Notes: generated by a model from the letters alone, not told the origin. A stretch of DNA of 64,000 bases from Cristatella mucedo (GCA_009760855.2 WPIO01000007.1:3910001-3974000); one strand, 5' to 3'; shown: positions 1-12,526, counted from the stretch's first letter. Numbers and translations are program-made.

Positions 1-440
1 TTACTCCCCCACCAGGCTAGGCATTGTACCACCTGCTTTTCCAAATCTAATCCTTTAGCTACACCTTGTAGAAATCTCGAATCCTTTGGACACTGCCTTT
101 AGTTCTTCTGCTCCTAAAGCCTGGAACTCACTACCGACTGGCATCACGACATCCCCTAACCTAACAGCATTTAAAAAGAAGCTAGAAAGCACATCTATTT
201 ATCCCAGCATTTAGTGGGTCCATGTAATTTATCCTTTGTGTGCTGATACGAGCTGACACTGTGCATGCTGCCAATAATCATGTTTGCATGCTGACCCTGT
301 GAATATCACCTCTAAGCATATCATGCTTGTTGACATTGAGCACGCTACTTTAACAGGCCTATCATGCTTCCTTTAGAGCAAGTGTAAAATGCCTAGAAAG
401 AAATTAAATTCTCTGAGTGTGCTATAAAAATATATTATCC
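1..440 (+). mobile_element. L2/CR1-type LINE, 3' end (subfamily 1), cut by window edge
   Basis: Degenerate reverse-transcriptase C-terminus (WNSLPT-like, then a LKTHLF-like segment) followed by the GCCTAGAAAGA...TTCTCTGAG...GCTATA tail. Frames are broken. Confidence 0.8.
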
Positions 441-595
441 TTATTGCTATTACCTTGATTTGGCAATTTTGATGATAACTTGACAAATGCATGCATATGC
501 CTACAAGCCAGTTCTTACAGTTCCGAGCGTACAGTGTTTCCGTGTGACGTTCCTGTGTGTGGGCAATACTATTTTCATCCAAAGATTCTCTGAAA

Positions 596-1850
596 TATGG
601 TAAACCTTAGGGATCTGTGCTTGGTCCTGTTCTTTTCACGGTTTATCCTCACCTACTCGCCGCAAGCGCCTAGAGAGAGATTAAGTTCTCTGAGGGTGCT
701 TTATCAAGTGAATTATCAAGTAAATTATTATTATTATGTGATTGCCAAGCACAATCTAGGATTTCACTTCAATGCAGATGGCACTAAGTTGTACCTTTGT
801 TTTGATCCCTCCCAGCCCTCCAGCACGTCGAATTCTCTCAACTCCCTTGCTGCATGTATTGATGACACCCATATACGGATGGCAGCAAGCTTTCTTAAAT
901 TTGAATGCTGATAAAACCAACTAACTAGTTATGGGCAAATCAAGTGTGATTCGGATACTGAAAACTTCATGCTCAAAATCGGCTCTGCCAGCATATCTCC
1001 AGTTGAATCTACACGAAATATAGGTGTCATGTTCCATAGTGACCTTTCATTCGACAACCATATCAGCTCTACAGTCGAGTCTACCTATTTTCAGCTACAC
1101 AACATTGCTAAAATTCGGGCTTGCTTAAGCAGGGATTCCGAGTCTTAATTGGTCCATGCATTTGTGATATCCCGTCTCGACTTCTGTAACTCACTGCTTG
1201 CTGGCCTACCGGCCTGATCACTCAGGTGCTTACAGCTGGTGCAAAACTCTGCAGCTAGGCCTGTCTGTCGTGAGCGTCACAGTTGCCACACCACACCACT
1301 TCTTGCAGACCTGCACTGGCTCCCAGTCAAGCAACGGATCGGCTTCAAAGTTGTGTCACTCACTTTTAGGTCACTTTATTCTTTGGCGAGCCTACCTCTC
1401 AAATCTACTCCCCCACATTGTGCCACCTGCTTTTTCGAAATCTAACTGTTTAATCATGCCTTGCACAAATCTCTAATCCTTTGGAGAATGTGCCTTTAGT
1501 TTGTATGCTCCCAAAGTCTGGAACTCATTCTCGACTTGAGTCACAATATCTCCCGACTACTCTACATTTAAAAAGAAACTAAAAACGCATCTATCTATTA
1601 CAGCATTTAGTGGGTCCCTGCGATTCGTTCTTTGTGTACTTATGCATGCAGACACTGTGCAAGCTGCCACTAAACCAACTGGCATGCCGATCCTGTGCAT
1701 GTCACCTCTAACCATGTTATTCTTTTTGTTATCTAGCATGATACTACTAACCATTTGATCGTAGTTTCTTTGCAGCAAATGTAAGTGCCTAGAAAGAGAT
1801 TGAGTTCTCTGAGGGTGCTATATCAGGTGCATTATTATTATTATTATTTT
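596..1850 (+). mobile_element. L2/CR1-type LINE relic (subfamily 1), RT to tail
   Basis: Covers GSVLGPVLF (RT domain 4), a decayed catalytic motif (FNADG in place of FYADD) near 773, the LVHAF...LDFCNSLL block, the WLPVKQRI block, and the 3' tail ending in (ATT)n. Multiple frameshifts. An extra LINE tail is embedded at about 661-737. Confidence 0.85.
661..737 (+). mobile_element. Short LINE 3' tail nested inside the LINE at 596-1850
   Basis: A complete AGCGCCTAGAGAGAGATTAA...(ATT)n tail interrupts the RT frame between the TPLAD-like and VIAKHNLGFHF segments, which are contiguous in the 23095 copy. It is therefore a severely 5'-truncated later insertion. Confidence 0.75.
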
Positions 1851-2144
1851 AGTTGCAGACACAAGCAGCCGCCTATTTAAAACGGCACCAGTAGAACCAT
1901 ATCTGTAATAGGCCAGGTATTGGTTAAGAATCTCCAAAAGACTCTTGGCTGCTAAGTGCTGTTGACAATAAACCGCTGTTGACCAGTTCCGGAAGAGTCA
2001 TTGCTAGAGCTGGGAATAGCAAGAACACAACATTCTGAATTACCCAAAAGGGTGGCAAGGGTCCAAAACTCTTGTGAGTCAGGGCTGAAAGTCTTTTGAA
2101 GCTCGATTATGGTGATTTCGTACTTATCCAACATTCCTTAGGAT

Positions 2145-2630
2145 TACCGACTGGCATTTCCTCATCTGTCGATTTATAACCATTAAAAATAAGTTGAAAA
2201 ACTACCTGCTTCACACAGCCATCGTTAAGTTCCAGTCAGCTTTCCTTCTATGTGGTTAAGCATAAGGAGAATGTGCACAGCGTGACCACAAAAACAAAAT
2301 CATGTGCAAAAGCAAAATGATTGTGTGTTTAATGTACCCTCATGGACCTGTATTTTTTCCTGTGTGCTTGCGGAGCTGCACATTATCGAGTGGTACTACC
2401 AACCAAGGTCCGAGGGGTCCTCACAACCAGCTTCTGTGAGTTTTGCTTATTTGTCTTGGCATGGTAATTATGTGCTTTTGCATGCTTGCTTGTCAGGCTA
2501 CTTTGCATAATATTACTTATTTATTTATTACTTTATTTTATTGGTTACTGCTACTTTTGCAGTGAATTGTGAAGCACCTTAATAGAGATTTAGCTTTCTT
2601 AGGGTGCTATGCAACATTATCATTAATCCT
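2145..2630 (+). mobile_element. Decayed LINE 3' fragment
   Basis: The ACCGACTGGCATTTCCTCATC segment resembles the LPTGI/LKT C-terminus. A tail with AGCACCTTAATAGAGATTTAG and GGTGCTATG ends the fragment. Confidence 0.6.
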
Positions 2631-2754
2631 CGATCTGCCTACCTAATGATTGTACCTAAAGAGATATTCCTAGAACGGACTGAAGCATTCCATAAATTAC
2701 ACAGCTGATGTAGGGTTATTCATGTGGGAGTCAGGCATGAACTTAATGATCTGT

Positions 2755-3659
2755 GAGTGGCCTGTGCTATTGCGAAACTGGTAGAATTAAGTCCTCAGCT
2801 CGAAATCTAGGTGTCATATTCCAAAGCGACCTCTCGTTTGACGACCATATCAGCTCCACAGTCAAATCCGCCTATTTTCAGCTTCATAACATTGCTAAAA
2901 TTCGGGCTTGTTTAGATAAAGATACCACGTCCAAGTTGGTCCATGCATTCGTGACATCCCGTCTCGACTTCTGCAACTCACTGCTTGCTGGCCTACCAGC
3001 ATGTGCGATCAGGCGATTGCAGCTGGTGCAAAACTCTGCAGCTAGGCTTGTCTGTCGTAAGCGTCGCAGTTGCCATGTCACACAACTTCTCGCCGACCTG
3101 CACTGGCTACCAGTCAAGCAACGGATTGACTTCAAGGTTTTGTCGCTCACTTTTAGGTCCCTTCATTCTATGGCTCCAGCCTATCTCTCAGATATACTAC
3201 CCCATCAGGCCAAGCATCGTACCACCCGCTTTTCGGAATCCAACAGTCTCGAAATACCTCATACAAACCTTAAATCCTTTGGAGACCGTGCATTTAGTTC
3301 ATATGCTCCCAAAGCCTGGAACTCCCTCCCGACCTGCGTCAGAACATCCCCTGACCTGACCACATTTAAAAGGAACCTAAAAACACACTTATTTAGGACA
3401 GCATTTAGTGGGTCCCTGTGATTCGTCCTTCACGTGCTTATGCGTGCTGACACTGTGCATGCTGCCACTAACCACATTTACATGCTGACCCTGTGCATAT
3501 CACCCCTAACCATGTTATTCATTTTGTTTGTTTTTCAAGCATGATTTTACTTACCATTCAATTGCATTTCCCTTTGCAGCAAATGTAAAGCGCCTAGAGA
3601 GAGATTACGGTCTCTGAGGGCGCTTTATCAAGTGAATTATTATTATTATAATTATTACT
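2755..3659 (+). mobile_element. L2/CR1-type LINE (subfamily 1), long open C-terminus
   Basis: This is a 5'-truncated copy whose frame is open for over 200 codons to TGA at 3421. It covers [80 protein letters not shown] and a LKTHLF end, characteristic of L2-clade RT C-termini. A 230-bp 3' UTR and AAAGCGCCTAGAGAGAGATT tail lead into (ATT)n. It is one of the youngest copies here. Confidence 0.92.
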
Positions 3660-4259
3660 TTGAGGCCAGGGTAGCAGCAAGCAACCCAATTGATGTGGTC
3701 ACATGGGCAGGGAAGCAGGTGTAAGCCATCTCTTCGGAACAAAGGCAGAGTAGGCAGACCAGAAAAAGGGTACAACACATGACTTGTGGCTAAAATCAAC
3801 AGTGGCAGAGCTGTCGCAGTGCTCCTCCGTAGGACATACGACCACTCCAAAGGTCGAAGGGAGTTTGACAGAAAGAGCCAAAGCTAATACTCACTTGCAT
3901 GGCACTTGTTTGACCTGAGCAGAAGAAGAGAAGCGGCCTCCTTCTCTCCTGCCAAAATGGCTCCGGCTATTGATGCCAATCCATGGTCTGCTGTGATTGT
4001 TTTCTCTTCTGCTGAGATCTTAAAGCGATCACTCGCTACGTTTATGCTGCAAACCAAGGACGCAGAGACTGCATTGCATTGCTGCAGCATATCTGCCTCT
4101 CAAGCCGAGTTGGAACTCCAGCCTGAACACTAGCCAGCCTGCTTTCGATGCAAATGAAAACAGTGCCCAGCCCACCATATCTTACTGTTGGCACTCAACA
4201 CTGTCGATACCGTCAAACAATTTACTGCCCAAGTGAATATAATGTCTGAATGCATACAG

Positions 4260-4490
4260 GTATGCAGTAATAGCTTTCATACTACTGTCGTCCTCGACTG
4301 CCCTCCTGACTCTGCTAGGCTTCTCACATTCTCTTTGTTGTGTGAGATGAAGTCTGCTGGCTATCTATCGAATGCACACCGAAAGCTGCTTAAGCTTCGT
4401 GTGTAACAACCACTTAGTTCTTTTGGCTTTGTGGAGTTGCAGATGGAGACCCATTACATCACATGATTGCATTTCCTGCATATACAAATG
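4260..4490 (+). mobile_element. LINE subfamily 2, 3' end relic
   Basis: It shares TTCTCACATTCTCTTTGTTG, the GAATGCACACCGAAAGC block and the GTCTTTGTGG/GGAGTTGCAG end with the subfamily-2 copies at 7450 and 12031. Confidence 0.65.
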
Positions 4491-4494
4491 TTTC

Positions 4495-4680
4495 ATGTCT
4501 ATTACAGCATTTGGTGGGTCTTGCTCGATCACCGTGTGCATGTACCTGTTCACAGTATGCCTGCTGCTTGAGGAAGTTGCCACCTATCATTCGGTAATTC
4601 TTTCAATACGTCATCTATAAAGTGCCTAGAAGGAGATTCAGTGCTGATGGCGCTATACAAATGTATTATTATTCTTTTTT
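4495..4680 (+). mobile_element. LINE subfamily 1 3' tail
   Basis: TTACAGCATTTGGTGGGTC through AAGTGCCTAGAAGGAGATTC and (ATT)n. It lies directly behind the subfamily-2 tail. Confidence 0.7.
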
Positions 4681-7449
4681 TATTAACAGGACTCAACCAC
4701 GCACGATAATGTTCATTCGCCGAGTAGTAATCTATTCTTCTATAAGGCTAGCTAAATCTTTCGGCCTTTGTTCTGTCGTAGGCTAGAAACAGGTTTCTCC
4801 ATTGGCACAGTACTGCCAAGGTGTGAGGATTGCCAGATCAAGTCAAGATGGAACTGTTAACTCTTGGCCTGATGATTTTCAGATTAGACCATAGCAGCTG
4901 ACTTTGCACTTGACTAATGAGGCTTCATCAAATCGTTTAGACAGAGTGTTCCTCGGTTCTTCCCAAATTGTCTTCTTGGCACATTTGCAGTTGGCAACAT
5001 CTATTTGTTTTAATTTTTGTTCAAATTGTTAAGTATTATTCACGCCCGTCTGCCTTCCGTGCCTTTTCAAGTGCAGTGACATGTGACTTTGCTGTTAATC
5101 AGCTTAATTGCTGTTAAATTACCCTGGCAGATGCATGTCTTATGCTGCTATGTAAAATTAATTAGTTTTTTATTTGTTGAAAACTTTCCTTCAATGCAAA
5201 AAACATCCACTAATATAAACGGTTAATGCTTTTGTCGAAGCAATATGTATTAGCGTCAAATTTAACGAAATATTACGAGATCATTCACTGAATTGGAACT
5301 AAACTCTTACTTTGAGTATACCCAATAGTGTATGACTCTGCTCCTACAGTGACAGCCTGGTAAATAATGAGACAAACAGACAAAAAACATGTACAATAGG
5401 TGTTCTGAAATGGTTTATAAATCAGTCTGTCATTTAAACAACCATAATTATTATATTTAGTAGTATACAGCAAATTTATCTCCAGTCGGCTACTTTACGG
5501 TCAAGGCCTGTTTGAGTCATGCAGCTGTCAAGACAAGAGAATAATCTAGGCCAACTCTCACTTTAACTAAACAGAAATCGGCTATTAATCTATGCTAGTT
5601 CATCCTTATTTATGGATGTGCAATATTCTTAGTGTTACCAGGGCAGTATCATTACTAATAGGTATGCTGCACACTTAGTTCTATACAGAAAAAAATTGTA
5701 GATGTTCAAACTAAAGGCATATTGAAATAACAAACTTGCTTGTGAGGAATTGTTTATGCATTTGACTCCTCTGGTTACTTTTTTAGGAAGGCTTTTCTTT
5801 GTGCTGCTCGCAGCTTCCAGATCATGTCTTAAACGATATGGCTACTGGTTGACCATCACGGTAGCTCTAGTGATAACCAAAGATGCAAAAATGTGGTCTC
5901 TCCGTCAGATGGCTGCTTATTCCAAGCATTTTGCTCCAAATATCTCAGCTCATGATGTCTTGGCCACACGAGTTATTAAGGCCACCATAATTTGGCACAT
6001 TTATGTCGAATTGTTATAGTGATATTCTGGATCATCTTTAGTAGATGTTAAGTCCATCACTTAAGCCTTAAGTTGCAAAACCTAGACACTGTCGGTGTAA
6101 GCCCTCTGTCACCGGAGCATGGTTTCACACAAGTAAGAGCTTGAGCTTACTCCCTTACCGAGTATTGTCGTAAAAAATTCCTGAGATCCGAGCTGTAAGC
6201 AGTCAAGTATGTGAGCACGAGCTGCTCTTTAGGGAATCAAAGCTTGCCGCCAAAAGGATAGGTGTATTTAGCACCGTTGTGAGTGTCGAAATGTCATCAC
6301 ACTGCCAGCTGCCATGCTGTGATCGCTTGCTGTAGATTGCACAGACTGCAACCGGAAGCTTTCTTGGGCCCTAGCTCTAGCTTGCCCTAGTGATTACAGG
6401 CTTATTCCCAGTCTCATACCGTGAATGTCTACTGTACTCTTCCTTGGCTTGTTGTTGTGTGACTTTTAGTGACTTTATCTGCTAAAAACCATCTGTGCTG
6501 TTGTACCTTCGCTTGTGGATTGATGCATCGGACTAGTCACTCCCGAATGACTCAATAGCCACACATTTATTCTGCTTGGCCGGATCATTGTTTTTCACCC
6601 AACTCACGATGCTTTTTAGTTGCTAGGCTCAGCTATGGAAACATATGCTGCCAATAAGTCATCCGTCTGCCAAATGACTCACTCCCACACTGTCAGTATT
6701 TTACATATGAAAGTGCTTTGTGTGTGAAAGCCCCCGGTAGAAAAGCTTTACTTGGCTGCTCAAGGTACCCTGTGTGCTTTTACAGCTTACTACAGAAGCT
6801 TTGTTACTGATGTGTCAGCTTTGGCAGGCAGGCACCAACAAGCCATCAGGACACTAGACATCAGCATAGCTGCTGTGGCCGAAGACCACAGAGCAGGTGA
6901 AGCCCACTGATTACCGAGGCTGTCAGTAATGAAGTTGGCCACTGTCGAGGATCTTCGCAGCTGACAAGCAGCTGACGATTCATCAGGATCAAGGATCAAG
7001 ACTCTCCCTGGCGTCCATCTAAATCCACGGTATATGCTAAGAAATACCATCGATTATACACTTTGCATTTCATTCCATGAGATCTATGGCAAATGCCGTT
7101 TCAAACTCAAGTACAAGAGGTTAATCTTTGCAGTTATAGTAGCTGCTGTCCTGTTGGGTAGTTGGACAAAGGCAAGACTTTTGGTCTGCTTGCATACAGG
7201 CAGGAATATTCGATTGGCTGTAATGAAGCTGACATTAGGATAACACTTATCTTTTCAATGTACCCTGCCTCGATGAGTGCCGGGCTATCAGTATCAAAGA
7301 TAGAGAGCCACTGCTGGGAAATATTGTTTAAACTGGATCCCCCCTGTAGAGCTAATCGCACGAGGCTTTGATAAAGTCTAGGACGGCACCAGGCAATCGA
7401 TGGCAATCAATCAACGACAAACAAATCAATCAAAAGCCAATGACAATTG
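4681..7449. other. No recognised feature
   Basis: Unique-looking AT-rich sequence. The short open frames here (for example 5750-6019) resemble nothing known. No repeats or splice-bounded exons were recognised. Confidence 0.5.
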
Positions 7450-8050
7450 TTGTATCTCCGTCAGTATCTCCACAAAGTCATAAAGACCATGTGGGTGTTA
7501 CGCAGACGAGTTTTGTATAGCGCACTCACAGCCTAAGTGGCTTTCGGTACGCATTCGGTACCCAACAGACTTCGTCTCACGAAACAAAGAGAAAGTGGGA
7601 AGCATAGCAGAGTTAGGAGAGCAGTTGAGGTAGTGCGTAGCATAGAAGTAGCAGTTCAGGACTGCTGAAAAAGATGTGCCATAGTCGACAGTTGGAGAGT
7701 AGATGTCGTTGCGTAAGAATTGTGGAAGCGAGTTCCACAGTCTAGGACCTGCAGAGCTAAAGCTTCTGTCGCCAGCAGTCTTTAAGCGGAGGAATGGGAC
7801 AGCTAATTTATTGTCCACACGGGACCTGAGGGTGCAAACAGGCTGAAACTGATGCAGCAGTTCAGCTAGGTACGAAGGAGCCAAGCCGTGGCTGGCCTTG
7901 TGGGTCAGCGTAAGAACTTTGCTCTGTATCCTTTGCTCAACCGGCAACCATCCTAGCTCTTTCAGCAAAGGTGACACGTGCTCAAACCGCTGGGACTTGA
8001 ATACCAGCCTTGCAGCCATATTCATAATCCGCTCTAGTGGCATAATCAGT
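7450..8050 (-). mobile_element. L2-type LINE, subfamily 2 (different tail)
   Basis: The minus-strand frame of about 180 codons contains WLPVEQRIQSKVLTLTHKA, GLAPSYLAELLHQF and GPRLWNSLPQFLR, an L2-clade RT C-terminus distinct from subfamily 1. The 3' end reads ACACCCACATGGTCTTTATG, then GGAGATACTGACGGAGATAC, with no (ATT)n. 5'-truncated. Confidence 0.88.
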
Positions 8051-9320
8051 TTCGGCAGAGGCTAGCAAGTTACAAAGAGGCCGGATCTGGGGTGGTTAAT
8101 TATAAAGTTACAGTCAAAGAAGCAGCTGTGGCTTGTATGTCCATGGCTGGAGAAAACTCCGCATAGAACGATGCTCCGAAAAGTCTCCTGACTTTCAGGC
8201 CAGCTATTCAGAGAGGTCTGCCAAAAAAACCTATCTTCTACTACTGTCCATGTAGAATTATAAGACAAGGCAGCTGCCGGCCATTTCATTGCTCAACTCA
8301 GACTGATTGAGGAATGCCGAAAAGCTGATAGATTGATTATCTCCTTTTTATTGAATAGAACTGTCACTTGAATCTTTGGAAGTAAAACCCAAGGTGACAG
8401 CCGTATTGCAAGAATCCCTAAGCCTGAGCCCTGGAACTAACCACGACCCATTGACTGGATATCGATGTGCCGACCCATTGCTGTGTTGCCTAATCGCACG
8501 TGCGGCCGGTCACAAATTAAGAATTTTTTAAATGGAAGAAAGCTAGCTTGACTAATCCAGAAATAAAATATGCTTAGAATGTCACTGTGACGTGGTGCAA
8601 TGATAATTGCATAATGCAGCAAACCAATAACTTCGTATTTTACTTCGTTGTACATGCAGTTTTTGGTATATTTCAGCTTCGAAGCATGTAACCCCATGTG
8701 TACCTAACTACACTGTGCGAAATTCACTTTGCCAAGTGTTTTCTACAATGTCCTGATACAGGGTTTTTAAGCGTCGAAAAGGCCTTTAGACCTTATTTTA
8801 TCACCAATGGGGCAGAGAGCATGCACAGGGTTTTAACTTCATAGCATGCCTATGCAGAGGCTGCATCTGTGTGAAACGGAAGCTGCCTGATGCTGAGCTT
8901 GCTAGAGGCGATGCAACCAATTGCACACAATTAAGTGAGTATAATGCGACTAGGACCGTTTGTGAATTGTGCAGGACTGTGTTCAGAAATCACCATTTTG
9001 ATCTCATTCGGACACTGAAGATTGAAGGCATTCGCACTTGGGTTATATCTTCTGCTTGGATGTTTTTCTCTGTATACAAGCCTTACTCCTTAACAGCAGC
9101 TTTCGGCATAGCAGAGCCTTAAGCATGGGATAGTCTCGTTGCCCAAAGTGCTGTGTGCGACGGCCATACCACCAATCATGCTGAACGCTGCATGCCATTT
9201 AAGCCAGGTAAGTAATGCATATGTTTTTTAAGGACCAGACTTCCGCAAGCTGTTTTTGCACATAAAAGGTTCCTATGAACTCCACTGGATCCAAAGCACG
9301 CAAAAGGGTTCGTGTGGCAC
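8051..9320. other. No recognised feature
   Basis: No family is recognisable. A GTAAGT at 9208 follows a short open stretch, but a stop directly upstream argues against an exon. Confidence 0.4.
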
Positions 9321-9324
9321 CTGC

Positions 9325-9480
9325 AGCTCTTGCTGCTTCTGCTGCTGCCTGCTTCTGCTGATGCCTGCTTCTGTTCCTGCTGCTGCTGCCTGCTTCTGCT
9401 GCTGCCTGCTTCTGCTGATGCTGCTTCTGTTCCTACTGGTGCTGCTGCTGCCTGCTTCTGCTTGCTTTAGTAATCGGTGC
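9325..9480. repeat. Imperfect (TGCTTCTGC)n minisatellite
   Basis: About 150 bp of TGC/TTC-rich units (CTGCTTCTGCTGCTGCCTG and variants), giving an artefactual Cys/Leu-rich open frame. Confidence 0.8.
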
Positions 9481-10355
9481 CGGTGGATGCAGCTAGGCTG
9501 CTACTGATGCTGCTACTGTTGTAAAATGGGCAGACCAAAGTGAAGTGAAGAAACAAAAAGTGAAACAGAGAAACAATGGGCAAATTGCTCTAAACAAGCA
9601 GAGCTTCTCAAGCGGTACTGAGAGAGAACTAGCCGAATGTAAGCGATCACGTCGGTAGAAGTCTAGCTTTAGCCAAGTCCTGTGGCCACCATTCCTCCCC
9701 CCTAGAGACAAGTAGATGGACACATGATAAGGTCGTGTATATTCAAACGCACCCACCGGCTGCTACCCTTACCCGGATATGGATTAAACAGCTGCATAGC
9801 AACCGGTCATGAATAAGCATGATGACCTGCTGAATAGCTATCCTGACAGTTGCAAGGGCTGATTGACACACAATGACTGATAGTCAGGGCCGAGCAACTG
9901 CAAGCCTGCTGACCACGTCAGCCACTGGCTTTAAGTCACTGTAGGAGTTCCAGGATCCGGTGATCCTAGGTAATGGGACCGACGGGAGACAATTACTTGC
10001 TTTCGAGTTGCATATAAGGCGGCTAAGTAAAAGTGTCTACTGAGCAAATGAATATTCAATTAGTCGCACCGATCTTCTCCGTGGTGGATGGGGTGCGAAG
10101 GCGAAGATAATAGAAAGACACACCCCTTATGAAGCCTACTTTGTCAATCCTACGGAGAGTATTAAGCTCGAAGTGAACAGCTGAATATTGCCACCACGTG
10201 TCTACACCGGGCCATAGCAGCCTGCATCTGCATTTAATCTGAGCTCTGCAGTACTCCCAAAGGTAAATTTGGAAGCCACAGGTGCTGCTTGCCAACGTTA
10301 CAAGCCTACACCAACCCAAACCTCCTCTTAACTTTACACAGCAGGCCATCCTCAA
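9481..10355. other. No recognised feature
   Basis: Unique-looking; no repeat or exon recognised. Confidence 0.4.
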
Positions 10356-10980
10356 TGATAATAATAGGGATGATAATAAATGAATTGTGTGTAGTTACCT
10401 CAGAGAACTTAATTTCTTTCTGGGCACTTTACATATACTGTAAAGGAAGGATGACAATATCGCTAGTGGTAACATGCGCACTGTCAGCAAGAATAAGCAC
10501 ATAGAAGACAAATCACGTGGACCTAGAAATTGCTGTGACACACGAGCGCGTTTTAGCTTCTTTTTAAATGTCGAGTCAGGGGATGTCTTGACTAGAATGA
10601 AATCCAAGCACTGGAAGTACACAAACTAAAGGCACAGTCTCCAAAGGATTTGAAGATAGCTCAAGGCATAGCTAACCAATTCGAGTAAGAAAAGCTGGTG
10701 GTGCAATGCCAACCCAGGTTGGAGAATAGTTACGATAGAAGGCTAGAGCCACAGAATGAAGGGACCTAAAAGTGAGCGACAGAAACTTGAAGTCGACACA
10801 CTGCTTGATTGGGACAAGTGCATGTCGGCGAGAAGTGTGATGCTCACTACAGACAGGCCTAGTTCAAGAATTTTGCACAAACTGTTAGCTCCTGATTGCA
10901 CAGGCAGCAAGACCTGCAAGCAGTGAGTTACAGAAGTCGAGATGGAATTTGACGTAGGCATTCCTTCTATTAATCTAGAA
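10356..10980 (-). mobile_element. Decayed LINE subfamily 1, minus strand
   Basis: Starts with the reverse-complement tail (AATAATAAATGAATTG, CCTCAGAGAACTTAATTTC). It retains [14 protein letters not shown] and [13 protein letters not shown] segments in broken frames. Confidence 0.75.
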
Positions 10981-11892
10981 AATCTTAAGAGAGGTAAGAG
11001 GGTTAGTGCAGTGCAGGTGCTGACCACGGTTGAAGCTCCGTGGGTAGAAATCGGGAAATCCGATACAACGCCGAAGAAACCAGAGTTTAAGATTTTACAT
11101 TGGAATATGGAAATTGCTGCTAGTAACTTGCAAGTGTTCGGCACTTGGGCCTTGAGAGGGAAGTTTAGATGGTCGTTCTTCTTGTGCTGACTCGTGTTAC
11201 CATAGAGCCAGTGTCTGTTGTCTGTGCTGCAAGTCTGGCTGATGCCAATCCTCACAGCCTAACGAACCATGTTCTGGCAATTTCAGTAAGGTGATAAAGC
11301 TAAATGCCACCTGCCAATGCTGTATGATGAAGACTGCTTATCGATTTCATGCTCTCTTGTGTTTCAACATCTTTGCATTTTGAGACTTGCGAAGGTTCCT
11401 TCTATTGCCTTCGGTATTGTCACTCAAGTTCAACTTTGAGGATAAAATGCGGGAGTCTCTGTGCCCATGCAGGTCGATCAGCTGCATGCGGCTATGACAA
11501 CACTGCGGCTGCTGAATTTCAAGTGTCGCAAAAGCAGGCGGATTGAACTTCCTGTTCCGATTCGCAGTAACATAATTGCTCACTGCTGTCAAAAGTCGGT
11601 CAGTGAGTTGGTAATCAGCTAAGAGATCTGCTGGATGCTGTCCAGCATACTGCTGCCTCAGACAGTCTCGCTGTAAATAAGACAGAAGGAGAGAGAGGCT
11701 GAATGGGCCGCCGATACTACGGACGGATGAAAAGGATTAGTTGCCGTTGCAATAGCTTGTCAAGCTTCATATGGAGGATGGCTCCTCGTTGTGTTGAGTG
11801 CACCTTCCTTGTTCAAACATCACGATTGTTTCAAGTGTCTACTGAGATAGAGCTGAAGCTAAAAAGAAAAAAGGAAAAAATACTAACTGATT
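10981..11892. other. Mostly unrecognised; possible LINE extension at left
   Basis: The first ~200 bp could be decayed LINE sequence. The remainder shows nothing recognisable. Confidence 0.35.
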
Positions 11893-12030
11893 GAACGGCA
11901 TCTTTTGTATAGCGACCGATAAGCCTCTATGGCTTCCACCACCGCTTGCAGCGGCAATAAAGGATCGCTCACCGCAGGATTCGAACCCACGACCTCGGGA
12001 CCGAGATCGTGAAAACTAACCGCTTTACCT
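11893..12030 (-). mobile_element. SINE family B, 3' part (interrupted by a LINE)
   Basis: A minus-strand element with TTGTATAGCGAC near its 3' end, a CACCGCAGGATTCGAACCC box-B-like segment, and CGACCTCGGGACCGAGATCG. It continues after the LINE at 12506. Confidence 0.8.
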
Positions 12031-12505
12031 ATGTAATGTAATGTATCTCCGTCAGTATCTCCACAAAGTCATAAAGACCATGTGGGTGTTAGTTACACAG
12101 GCGAGTTTTGTATAGCGCACTCACAGCCTAAGCGGCTTTCGGTAAGCATTCGGTAGCCAACAGACTTCGTCTCACGAAACAAAGAGAAAGTGGGAAGCAT
12201 AGCAGAGTCAGGAGAGCAGTTGAGGTAGTGCGTAGCATAGAAGTAGCAGTTCAGGACCGCTGAAAAAGATGTGCCATAGTCGGCAGTTGGAGAGTAGATG
12301 TCGTTGCGTAAGAATTGTGGAAGCGAGTTCCACAGTCTAGGACCTGCAGAGCTAAAGCTTCTGTCGCCAACTGTCTTTAAGCGGAGGAATGGGACAGCTA
12401 ATTTATTGTCCACACGGGACCTGAGGGTGCAAACAGGCTGAAACTGATGCAGCAGTTCAGCTAGGTACGAAGGAGCCAAGCCGTGGCTGGCCTTGTGGGT
12501 CAGCG
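12031..12505 (-). mobile_element. LINE subfamily 2 inserted into SINE B
   Basis: Nearly identical to the 7450 copy (GLAPSYLAELLHQF, GPRLWNSLPQFLR), with a 3' tail of (ATTAC)-type repeats (ATGTAATGTAATGTATCTCC on the plus strand). Flanked by TACCT on both sides, a probable short target-site duplication. Confidence 0.85.
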
Positions 12506-12526
12506 TACCTAGTGCGCCATCACGGC
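12506..12526 (-). mobile_element. SINE family B, 5' end (continuation)
   Basis: AGTGCGCCATCACGGC matches the reverse complement of the GCCGTGATGGGGCACTAG start seen in the 60643 copy. It is separated from the rest by the LINE. Confidence 0.7.

Noticed and set aside
5750..6019. Hydrophobic 89-codon ORF as a membrane protein
   Set aside because: No recognisable family, AT-rich context, no supporting signals.
9180..9212. Exon ending at GTAAGT (9208)
   Set aside because: An in-frame stop lies directly before the short open stretch and no acceptor fits.
9256..9507. Cys/Leu-rich 83-codon ORF
   Set aside because: Explained by the TGCTTC minisatellite.
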